Of a DNA stretch of 13,670 nucleotides, positions 7,028 to 13,159 are shown in pieces. Within the stretch, counting starts at the first letter, position 1. Each line of letters begins with the position of its first letter. Where the stretch lies: assembly GCA_025929745.1 (NCBI GenBank), contig JAICPQ010000038.1, forward strand, positions 1 through 13,670. Direction: 5' to 3'. The notes below the pieces were generated by a model, which saw nothing but the letters and a program-made list of their open reading frames with translations, had not been told where the DNA came from and did not search any database. The DNA comes from Burkholderiales bacterium. GTDB taxonomy: Bacteria; Pseudomonadota; Gammaproteobacteria; Burkholderiales; SG8-39. The translations under genes and the position numbers were made by a program.

Positions 7028-7500
7028 CGCTGCGCCCGGGGTTTGCCTTCTCTCATCCGGCGCACGCGATTGCGCTTGGCTTCGGCGCCGGCCTCGCGCC
7101 GGTCGCCCCCGGCACCATGGGCACCTTGCTCGGCTGGGCCATCGCTTCAGCGCTCGCCGACTTATCGCCCGCGCTGATGCTCGGCCTAGTTTTCTTCTTC
7201 TTTGCCGTCGGCCTGTGGGCTTGCGACGTCACCGGCCGCCATCTCGGGGTGAGCGATCACAGCGGCATGGTGTGGGACGAAGTGGTCGCCTTTCTCCTCA
7301 TCCTCGCGATCATTCCAGCGCAGCCCGCCTGGCAGCTCGCGGCATTCGTGCTGTTTCGCGCGTTCGACATCCTGAAGCCACCCCCGATCCGCCATTTCGA
7401 GCGCCGCTACGGCGGCGGCTTCGGTGTCATGTTCGACGATCTGGTCGCGGCGGGGTATACCCTGCTCATTCTCGCCGCGGCGCAGCGTTTTTTCGCGTGA
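7024..7500 (+). CDS. pgpA: Phosphatidylglycerophosphatase A
   Basis: PgpA is a membrane enzyme that removes phosphate from phosphatidylglycerophosphate to give phosphatidylglycerol. The 158-aa protein keeps the family signatures: GFGAGLAPVAPGTMGTLLG (19-37), DHSGMVWDEVVAF (78-90, acidic catalytic region), FRAFDILKPPPIRHFERR (111-128) and GGFGVMFDDLVAAGYT (131-146). About four hydrophobic segments are visible (near 33-48, 49-66, 85-110 and 140-157). The ATG at 7024 overlaps the thiL stop as ATGA, as is common for this gene pair. The stop overlaps the next ATG by one base. Confidence 0.96.
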   Translation: MTLRPGFAFSHPAHAIALGFGAGLAPVAPGTMGTLLGWAIASALADLSPALMLGLVFFFFAVGLWACDVTGRHLGVSDHSGMVWDEVVAFLLILAIIPAQPAWQLAAFVLFRAFDILKPPPIRHFERRYGGGFGVMFDDLVAAGYTLLILAAAQRFFA

Positions 7501-7976
7501 TGGAAAACCTAGCGAAAACCGTCGGCGAGCGCCTGAAGGCTCGCGCGCAACAGCTCGTCACCGCCGAGTCCTGCACCGGCGGCTGGGTCGCACAAGTCGT
7601 GACGGCGGTCGCCGGATCCTCGGCCTGGTTCGAGCGCGGATTTGTCACGTACTCGAACTCCGCCAAGCAAGAACTGGTCGGCGTGCGCACGGAGACACTC
7701 GCGCGCCATGGCGCGGTGAGCGAGGAAACCGCGCGCGAGATGGCGCTCGGCGCGCTGGCGCGCAGCAAGGCGGATGTCGCTGTCGCCGTGACGGGGGTTG
7801 CGGGCCCGTCGGGCGGTAGCCCCGAGAAACCGGTTGGAACCGTGTGCTTCGCTTGGGCCGACCGGCGGGGCGCGCGCAGCGAGACGCGGCATTTCTCCGG
7901 CGACCGCGAGAGCGTGCGCCGGCAATCGGTCGTCCATGCTCTCGAAGGGGTATTGCGCACCCTTGACGCGGGCTGA
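7500..7976 (+). CDS. pncC: Nicotinamide-nucleotide amidohydrolase (CinA C-terminal type)
   Basis: PncC deamidates nicotinamide mononucleotide to nicotinic acid mononucleotide, recycling the by-product of NAD-dependent DNA ligase into NAD. The protein is a stand-alone CinA C-terminal domain of 158 aa (E. coli PncC 165) with TAESCTGGWVAQVVT (20-34), GSSAWFERGFVTYSN (38-52), HGAVSEETAREMALGAL, VTGVAGPSGGSPEKPVGTV and SGDRESVRRQ. The N-terminal MoCF-like domain of full CinA is absent. The ATG at 7500 overlaps the pgpA stop (TGATG). A GTG directly before it (7497) is a possible alternative that adds one residue. No clear Shine-Dalgarno is seen, so coupling to pgpA is likely. Confidence 0.95.
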   Translation: MENLAKTVGERLKARAQQLVTAESCTGGWVAQVVTAVAGSSAWFERGFVTYSNSAKQELVGVRTETLARHGAVSEETAREMALGALARSKADVAVAVTGVAGPSGGSPEKPVGTVCFAWADRRGARSETRHFSGDRESVRRQSVVHALEGVLRTLDAG

Positions 7977-7996
7977 GCCCGGCCATACATAGAAGC

Positions 7997-9334
7997 ATGA
8001 GCTCAGTGCGCCCGGCCGCCGTTGCCGGCATGTTCTACCCGGTCGATGCCCGCAGGCTCGCCGCAGAGCTCGACGATCTGCTCGGCGCTGCAGCCGAGCC
8101 ATCGCCACGCCTCGGGTACCCCAAGGCGCTCGTCGTTCCGCACGCCGGCTATATTTATTCCGGGCCCGTGGCGGCGCGCGCCTACGACGAGCTCGTCCCG
8201 GCGCGCGGCCTCGTCAAGCGCGTGGTGCTGCTCGGCCCGACGCACCGCGTGGCGATGAAGGGCCTCGCCGCCTCGAGCGCGAGCGCGTTCGCCACGCCCC
8301 TCGGCGCCGTACGCATCGACGCCGAAGCTTTCGCCCTGGTGCGCGGTTTGCCGCAGGTCGTGGTGAGCGACGCGGCGCACGCGCTCGAGCACTCGCTCGA
8401 AGTCCAGCTGCCGTTCCTGCAGAAAATGCTCGGCGATTTCGCGCTCGCGCCGTTCGCGGTCGGCATGGCGAGCGTGCGCGAAGTGGCCGAGGTGCTCGAG
8501 CGGCTCTGGGGCGGACCGGAAACCCTCATTGTCATTTCGACTGATCTTTCGCACTACCGCTCCTACGAGGAAGCGCGCGCCATCGACGGCGCGACGATCG
8601 AGCGCATCGCACGCTTCGCGACCGATCTGGACCACGACGAAGCCTGCGGCGCGACGCCGCTCAACGGTTTGCTCGCCACCGCGAAGGCGAAGCGCCTTGG
8701 CGTGAAGCTCCTTTCGGCTTGCAACTCGGGCGACACCGCGGGCGACAAAGGGCGCGTGGTCGGTTACTCGGCGTTCGCGCTTTACGAGATCTCGCAGGAC
8801 GAAGCCGGACGCACGCTGCTCGCCATTGCGCGCGGCGCCATCGAAGCGAAGCTGACCGGGCGCGCGAGCGAACTGCGTTCCGCGCCCTGGCTGGAGCAGC
8901 CAGCGGCGACCTTCGTCACGCTGCTGAAGAACGGCGAGCTGCGGGGCTGCATCGGCAGCCTGGAGCGGCTGCGCGCCCTCACCGACGATGTGGCGCAGAA
9001 CGCGCTCGGCGCGGCGTTCCGCGACCCGCGCTTCCCTCCGGTCTGCGCGGACGAGTGGCCTCAATGCCGCGTGGAAGTGTCGCTCCTTTCAACGCCGCAG
9101 CCGATTCACTTCGCCGGCGAGGCGGAGCTCGGCGCGCAGTTGCGGGCGGGCGAGGACGGCGTCATCCTCGAGGCCGATGGAAAGCGGGCCACGTTTCTAC
9201 CCCAGGTTTGGGACGAGGTTCGCGACCCGCGCGCTTTCCTGGCGCAGCTCGTGCGAAAAGCCGGGCTGCCGGCCGAGACGCCGCTTTCCCGCTGCACCGT
9301 CTCCCGCTATCGCGTCGTCAAGTGGAAGGAATGA
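7997..9334 (+). CDS. AmmeMemoRadiSam fusion protein: MEMO1-like domain plus AMMECR1 domain
   Basis: The 445-aa protein joins two domains. Residues about 4-265 form a MEMO1-like domain, related in fold to class III extradiol dioxygenases. It shows VVPHAGYIYSGPVAARAY (46-63), LLGPTHRVAMKG (78-89), EHSLEVQLPFLQ (131-142), STDLSHYRSYEEA (181-193) and ACNSGDTAGDKGRVVGYSAF (241-260). His49, His83 and Cys242 fall where human MEMO1 has its metal ligands His49, His81 and Cys244. Residues about 270-445 form an AMMECR1 domain with TFVTLLKNGELRGCIGSL (305-322) and AFRDPRFPPV. In the AmmeMemoRadiSam naming these are proteins B and A; here they are fused. The biochemical role is not known to me. The ATG at 7997 lies 20 bp after pncC, the largest gap in the run. 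The 3' end overlaps the radical SAM gene by ATGA. Confidence 0.92.
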   Translation: MSSVRPAAVAGMFYPVDARRLAAELDDLLGAAAEPSPRLGYPKALVVPHAGYIYSGPVAARAYDELVPARGLVKRVVLLGPTHRVAMKGLAASSASAFATPLGAVRIDAEAFALVRGLPQVVVSDAAHALEHSLEVQLPFLQKMLGDFALAPFAVGMASVREVAEVLERLWGGPETLIVISTDLSHYRSYEEARAIDGATIERIARFATDLDHDEACGATPLNGLLATAKAKRLGVKLLSACNSGDTAGDKGRVVGYSAFALYEISQDEAGRTLLAIARGAIEAKLTGRASELRSAPWLEQPAATFVTLLKNGELRGCIGSLERLRALTDDVAQNALGAAFRDPRFPPVCADEWPQCRVEVSLLSTPQPIHFAGEAELGAQLRAGEDGVILEADGKRATFLPQVWDEVRDPRAFLAQLVRKAGLPAETPLSRCTVSRYRVVKWKE

Positions 9335-10404
9335 ACGAGAGCTATCCCGGTCGCTGGTGGCACGCGCTGCCCGACGGGCGCGTGCAATGCGACCTGTGCC
9401 CGCGTGACTGCAAGCTGCACGAGGGGCAGCGCGGGCTTTGCTTCGTGCGCAAGATGGAAGGCGGTCGGATGGTGCTCACGACTTACGGCCGTTCCTCGGG
9501 ATTCTGCGTCGACCCTGTCGAAAAGAAGCCGTTGAACCATTTCTATCCCGGCACCTCGATCCTCTCGTTCGGCACCGCGGGCTGCAACCTCGCCTGCAAG
9601 TTCTGCCAGAACTGGGACATTTCGAAATCGCGCGAAATGGACCGGCTGCAGGACGAAGCGAGCCCCGACACGATCGCGCAGGCGGCGCTGCGCCTGGGAT
9701 GCAAGTCGGTCGCCTTTACCTACAACGATCCCGTGATCTTCGCCGAGTACGCGATGGACATCGCCGATGCCTGCCACGCGCGCGACATCAAGACTGTCGC
9801 CGTCACCGCGGGCTACATTCACGCAGAGCCGCGGCGCGAGTTCTACGCGAAGATGGATGCGGCCAACGTCGACCTCAAGGCGTTCACCGACGAGTTCTAC
9901 TACAAGATCTGCGGCGGGCGGCTGCAGCCCGTGCTCGACACGCTCGTATACCTCGTCAAGGAGACGAGCGTTTGGACCGAGATCACCACGCTGCTCATTC
10001 CGGGAAAGAACGATTCGGACGACGAGCTGCGCGCCATGGCGAAGTGGCTGCGCGCCAACCTCGGTCCTGACGTGCCGCTGCACTTCACCGCGTTTCATCC
10101 CGACTGGAAGATGACCGATGTGGCGCACACGCCTGCCGCGACGCTCACGCGCGCGCGCGAAATCGCGCGGGACGCCGGCCTGAACTACGTCTACACCGGT
10201 AACGTGCACGACGAGTCCGGCGGCTCGACGTATTGCCCGTCCTGCGCGCACCCGCTGATCCGCCGCGATTGGTATCAAATCAATTCGTATGAATTGACCG
10301 ACGCGGGGGCCTGCAAGCAGTGCGGCACGCAGATCCCGGGCCGCTTTCAGCGCTTCTCGAAGGCTTTCGGCCCTCGCCGCATTCCGGTTCGCCTGGCAGC
10401 TTGA
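9331..10404 (+). CDS. AmmeMemoRadiSam system radical SAM enzyme
   Basis: This 357-aa protein is related to pyruvate-formate-lyase-activating enzymes. The radical SAM cluster motif CNLACKFC (Cys85, 89, 92; CxxxCxxC) is intact, followed by strands of the partial TIM barrel such as SVAFTYNDPVIFAEYA (126-141), VAVTAGYIHAEPRREF and VDLKAFTDEFYYKICGG. Two further cysteine groups frame it: an N-terminal CDLCPRDCKLHEGQRGLC (20-37; Cys20, 23, 27, 37) and a C-terminal pair of CxxC (Cys302/305 and Cys328/331) resembling a zinc ribbon. The ATG at 9331 overlaps the MEMO1-AMMECR1 stop (ATGA), with AAGGA immediately before it. The frame is open upstream, but that part is antiparallel filler inside the previous gene. 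The substrate is unknown. The tight overlap and family naming point to action with the fusion protein. Confidence 0.93.
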   Translation: MNESYPGRWWHALPDGRVQCDLCPRDCKLHEGQRGLCFVRKMEGGRMVLTTYGRSSGFCVDPVEKKPLNHFYPGTSILSFGTAGCNLACKFCQNWDISKSREMDRLQDEASPDTIAQAALRLGCKSVAFTYNDPVIFAEYAMDIADACHARDIKTVAVTAGYIHAEPRREFYAKMDAANVDLKAFTDEFYYKICGGRLQPVLDTLVYLVKETSVWTEITTLLIPGKNDSDDELRAMAKWLRANLGPDVPLHFTAFHPDWKMTDVAHTPAATLTRAREIARDAGLNYVYTGNVHDESGGSTYCPSCAHPLIRRDWYQINSYELTDAGACKQCGTQIPGRFQRFSKAFGPRRIPVRLAA

Positions 10405-11594
10405 GTCCCGGCTCGGGAACCTGGCTCGCTGCGCTCTGCACCAGCCGGGTCCTCGCCGCCACCTGGTTCGTCGCCTACTCGGCCGTGCTACCGCTCACGC
10501 AAGCGGCGTGGGGCATGAGCGCGAAAGAGGCGGGCATGGTGCAGGCAGCCTTCCACCTCGGTTACCTCACCTCGCTCTTCATCGTCGGCTTCATCGCCGA
10601 TCACTTCGGCGCCACGCGGACGTACATCGGCACCGGCATAGCGGCGTGCCTGAGCCCGTGGGTTTTCGTTCTCTTTGCCGACGGCTTCTCGTCGGCCGTC
10701 TGGCTGCATGCGTTCACGGGCCTTTGCCAGGGCGGCACGTACACGCCGGCGCTCGCGCTCATCAACGACAACGTCGAGCGCTCGCGGCGCGGCCGCGCGA
10801 TGGGTTACCTGATCGCCGGTTCGAGCGCCGGCTATGCCATCTGCCTCGGCGTCGCGGCGCTCGCGCTCCAGCTTACCGACTGGCGCGGCGCACTCGCGGC
10901 GGTGGCGGTGCTGCCGGTGGTTTCATGGATCACCGGCGTGCTCGTGCTGCGCGGCACGCCGAACATCGTGCACGCTCGGCCGGCCGGCGAATCCGTGCTC
11001 GCCTCGCTTCCGGCGGTGTGGCGCAACCGGCGCGGCATGCTGTCAATCTGGGGCTACACGTTCCATAACTGGGAGCTGCTGGGAATGTGGGCCTGGCTTC
11101 CGGCCTTTCTCACTGCGGTGCTTGTCTTTCACGGCAGCGAAAATGCCGCCACCTTCGCGCTCTCGTTCGCCGCGCTCACCTATGTGGCCAACATCGCCGG
11201 CAGCATCGTCGGCGGCACGATGGCCGACCGCTGGGGACGGCTGTCCACCATCCTCACCTGGTCGTGCGTCAGCCTCGCGCTGTCTTTCTCCATCGGCTGG
11301 CTGATCGCCGCGCCGATCGTCGTCGTCGTCGCGCTCGCGTGCCTCTATAACTTCGCCGGCATCGCCGATTCCTCGACGCACTCCACAGTCCTTGCCGAAA
11401 GCGTGCCCGCCCACTATCTCGGCGTCGCGTATGCCGTGCGCTCGGCAATCGGCTTCGGCGCCGGCGTCGTGAGCCCTGTGGTCTTCGGCTGGGCGCTCGA
11501 CGCCTCGAACCGGTCGTGGGGCCTCGCCTGGGCCACCCTCGGCGTCGGCGCGCTGCTCGGCCCGGTTTGCACCTGGAAACTGCGCAAGTTGTGA
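10401..11594 (+). CDS. MFS transporter coupled to the AmmeMemoRadiSam genes
   Basis: This is an inner-membrane major facilitator permease of 397 aa with about 12 hydrophobic segments. Motif A-like loops are at GFIADHFGATRT (63-74) and GGTMADRWGRLST (271-283). The region LINDNVERSRRGRAMGYLIA (120-139) is typical of MFS helix 4-5 loops. The substrate is not evident. The chosen start is TTG 10401, which overlaps the radical SAM stop as TTGA and begins just before the first helix (TWLAALCTSRVLAATWF). A GTG at 10320 would add 27 residues of low similarity lying inside the upstream gene and is less likely. The Shine-Dalgarno is weak. The stop overlaps the next gene's GTG (GTGA), so the transporter is held between an orphan radical SAM enzyme and a methyltransferase. 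Confidence 0.86.
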   Translation: MSPGSGTWLAALCTSRVLAATWFVAYSAVLPLTQAAWGMSAKEAGMVQAAFHLGYLTSLFIVGFIADHFGATRTYIGTGIAACLSPWVFVLFADGFSSAVWLHAFTGLCQGGTYTPALALINDNVERSRRGRAMGYLIAGSSAGYAICLGVAALALQLTDWRGALAAVAVLPVVSWITGVLVLRGTPNIVHARPAGESVLASLPAVWRNRRGMLSIWGYTFHNWELLGMWAWLPAFLTAVLVFHGSENAATFALSFAALTYVANIAGSIVGGTMADRWGRLSTILTWSCVSLALSFSIGWLIAAPIVVVVALACLYNFAGIADSSTHSTVLAESVPAHYLGVAYAVRSAIGFGAGVVSPVVFGWALDASNRSWGLAWATLGVGALLGPVCTWKLRKL

Positions 11595-12154
11595 AGCCCT
11601 TCTCCGAAGCCGCCGAGCGCAACCGCGCGCCGATCCTTTCCGTTCTTCAACGCGTGCTCGCGCAGCGCAAGCACGTGCTAGAAATCGGTTCAGGCACGGG
11701 GCAGCATGCCGCTTATTTCGCGCGCGAGCTTCCGCACCTCGTCTGGCAGGCGAGCGACGTAGCCGAGCACTTGCCGGGCATCCGCGAGTGGATCTCTTCT
11801 CCAGCGCCGATCGAGCTCGACGTCGACAAGGACTGGCCGCCGGTTGAGGCCGATGCGGTATTCAGCGCCAATACATGCCACATCATGTCCTGGCCGCAGG
11901 TCGAGCGCATGTTCCAGCACATCGAGGCAATGCCGGGCGTGAAAACACTGTGCATCTACGGCCCGTTCGGCTACGGCGGAAAGCATACGTCCGAAAGCAA
12001 CGCGCGCTTCGACGCCATGCTGCGCGCACGGGATCCGGCGAGCGGGCTGCGCGACGTCGAAAAGATCGATGCGCTTGCGCAGCGTGCCGGCTTTTCGCTT
12101 GCCGAAGACAACGCGATGCCGGCGAATAATCGGCTGTTAGTCTTTCAGAAGTAG
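11591..12154 (+). CDS. DUF938 / METTL26-like SAM-dependent methyltransferase family protein
   Basis: The 187-aa product belongs to the DUF938 family, which also contains the human protein METTL26. It shows the family N-terminus KPFSEAAERNRAPILSVL (2-19), a SAM-binding motif I EIGSGTGQHAAYFA (31-44), SANTCHIMSWPQVERMF (92-108), CIYGPFGYGGKHTSESNARF (121-140), RDPASGLRDVE and the C-terminal MPANNRLLVFQK. The substrate is not established as far as I know. The start is GTG 11591, overlapping the MFS stop (GTGA); the frame is open upstream but only as a shadow of the transporter gene. The 3' end overlaps the convergent dehydrogenase gene by 18 bp. The family starts at this same KPFSxAxxRN motif, which supports the start. 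Confidence 0.9.
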   Translation: MKPFSEAAERNRAPILSVLQRVLAQRKHVLEIGSGTGQHAAYFARELPHLVWQASDVAEHLPGIREWISSPAPIELDVDKDWPPVEADAVFSANTCHIMSWPQVERMFQHIEAMPGVKTLCIYGPFGYGGKHTSESNARFDAMLRARDPASGLRDVEKIDALAQRAGFSLAEDNAMPANNRLLVFQK

Positions 12155-13015
12155 CTGAATCAGGGCAGAGGTGCTGTCCCAACGCTTGCCGCCGCGCGCC
12201 TCCAGGTGCGCCCAGAACTGGTCGACGAGCGCCGCGACCGGCAGGCGGGCGCCGCTTCTCCTCGCCTGATCGAGGCAGATGTTCATGTCCTTGCGCATCC
12301 ACTCGATGGCAAAGCCAAAGCCCTCGACCTTCATTTCGCTCATGGCTTTCCAGCGGTTGTCCATCTGCCAGGTCTGCGCCGCGCCTTTCGAGATGACCGA
12401 GACGACTTTCTCCAGGTCGAGGTCGTTGCGCTTCGCGAACGCGAGCGCCTCGGCGAGCGACTGCGCGATTCCTGCGATGCAGAGCTGGTTCACCATCTTG
12501 GTGAGCTGGCCGGCGCCGGGGCCGCCGATCAGCGCGCACATCTTGGCGTAGACATCGAGCACCGGCTTCGCCCGGTCGAAGACCGCCTGGTCGCCGCCGC
12601 ACATGATGCCGAGCTGCCCGTTGACCGCACCGGCCTGGCCGCCGGACACGGGGGCGTCGACGAAGCCAATGCCTCTCTCCTTCGCTTTCGCATGGACCTC
12701 GCGCGCCACCGTTGCGGAAGCGGTGGTGTGATCGACGAGGATCGCGCCTTTCTTCATGCCGGCGAGCACGCCGTTATCGCCGTGGACGACCGAGCGCACG
12801 TCGTCGTCGTTGCCGACGCACATCATGACGAGCTCGCAGTCCTTCGCCGCCTCGCGCGGCGTCGGCGCGTGCTTGCCGCCGTACTCTTTTGCCCACTGTT
12901 GCGCTTTCGCCGCGGTGCGGTTGTAGACGGTGACGTCGTGGCCGCCTTTCTTGAGCAGATGCCCGGCCATGGGATAACCCATGACGCCGAGGCCGAGGAA
13001 CGCAACTTTCGCCAT
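12137..13015 (-). CDS. NAD(P)-dependent beta-hydroxyacid dehydrogenase (GarR/MmsB family)
   Basis: This 292-aa cytosolic enzyme belongs to the 3-hydroxyisobutyrate / tartronate-semialdehyde reductase family. It has a Rossmann N-terminus with GLGVMGYPMAGHLL (8-21), the substrate-binding motif DAPVSGGQAGAVNG (120-133) and the catalytic-lysine segment GAGQLTKMVNQL (167-178, Lys173, Asn176), followed by an all-helical C-terminal domain. Length is normal for the family. Which acid it uses cannot be told from sequence. The position after Rossmann strand 2 is YNRT, and an Arg there often goes with NADPH, so NADPH use is possible. The start is firm: AGGAG (plus-strand 13024-13028, read on the minus strand) lies 8 bp before the ATG. 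It is transcribed divergently from recA and converges on the DUF938 gene. Confidence 0.93.
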   Translation of the reverse strand: MAKVAFLGLGVMGYPMAGHLLKKGGHDVTVYNRTAAKAQQWAKEYGGKHAPTPREAAKDCELVMMCVGNDDDVRSVVHGDNGVLAGMKKGAILVDHTTASATVAREVHAKAKERGIGFVDAPVSGGQAGAVNGQLGIMCGGDQAVFDRAKPVLDVYAKMCALIGGPGAGQLTKMVNQLCIAGIAQSLAEALAFAKRNDLDLEKVVSVISKGAAQTWQMDNRWKAMSEMKVEGFGFAIEWMRKDMNICLDQARRSGARLPVAALVDQFWAHLEARGGKRWDSTSALIQLLLKD

Positions 13016-13045
13016 CTTTCTGTCTCCTAAGGGGTTTTGTTCGGC

Positions 13046-13065
13046 GTTGACACGGCCGCGTCAAC
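13046..13065. promoter_or_regulatory. Imperfect 20-bp palindrome over divergent -35 elements
   Basis: GTTGAC (13046-13051) and GTCAAC (13060-13065) are perfect inverted copies around a centre CGGCCG (13053-13058); only one symmetric pair (13052/13059) does not match. The left arm gives TTGACA (13047-13052), the -35 of the recA promoter. On the minus strand the right arm gives TTGACG (13064 to 13059), a possible -35 for the dehydrogenase gene, with a weak -10 candidate AACAAA (13041 to 13036) 17 bp further on. It could be an operator for a dimeric repressor or only the result of two facing -35 boxes. Confidence 0.5.
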
Positions 13066-13076
13066 CGCCGCACAAT
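13047..13076 (+). promoter_or_regulatory. recA promoter
   Basis: A perfect -35 hexamer TTGACA (13047-13052) is followed after 18 bp by CACAAT (13071-13076), which matches four of six -10 consensus bases. The last base of the -10 is the first base of the LexA box, so transcription would begin within or just after the box, near 13083. This arrangement, with repressor covering the -10 and start point, is the usual one for SOS genes. Confidence 0.75.
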
Positions 13077-13095
13077 ACTGAGCGTTTATACAGTA
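13076..13095 (+). promoter_or_regulatory. LexA (SOS) box of recA
   Basis: TACTG (13076-13080) and CAGTA (13091-13095) form a perfect 5-bp inverted repeat with a 10-bp AT-leaning centre. This matches the enterobacterial consensus TACTG-TATATATATA-CAGTA in the outer arms. In the strict CTGT-N8-ACAG form only the fourth base differs (CTGA). It overlaps the -10 of the recA promoter and lies 64 bp before the recA start codon. LexA would repress recA here and be released on DNA damage. Confidence 0.88.
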
Positions 13096-13101
13096 TCCGG
13101 T

Positions 13102-13134
13102 GTTGGCCCAGCCCGTGCTGCCGCAGATGCCAAC
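13102..13134 (+). other. Potential hairpin in the recA leader
   Basis: GTTGGC (13102-13107) can pair with GCCAAC (13129-13134), and inside the 21-nt loop CAGC (13109-13112) can pair with GCTG (13117-13120) around a CCGT tetraloop. The structure would sit in the 5' untranslated RNA between the LexA box and the Shine-Dalgarno (13147-13152). There is no T tract, so it is not an intrinsic terminator. Its role, if any, is unknown. Confidence 0.35.
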
Positions 13135-13159
13135 TCTTGAGAAAAGAAGAGGTACAGCA

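Noticed and set aside
7969..7981. CGGGC-TGA-GCCCG stem at the end of pncC as a terminator
   Set aside because: It has only five base pairs and a 3-nt loop and is followed by CATACATAG, not a T tract.
8003..9064. Minus-strand open frame of 353 codons, and a similar one at 9307-10278
   Set aside because: Both mirror the MEMO1-AMMECR1 and radical SAM genes; they have shadow-type composition and no recognisable motif.
10320..10400. GTG-started N-terminal extension of the second MFS protein
   Set aside because: The 27 added residues are proline- and glycine-rich, lie inside the radical SAM gene and precede the first helix with no family similarity. The TTGA overlap at 10401 is more natural.
11317..11331. 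Five TCG trinucleotide repeats
   Set aside because: They encode consecutive valines in a membrane helix of the MFS protein; too short to suggest phase variation.
12163..12179. GGGCAG / CTGTCC stem near the convergent gene ends
   Set aside because: It contains a G-T pair, has no T tract on either side and lies inside the dehydrogenase coding sequence.
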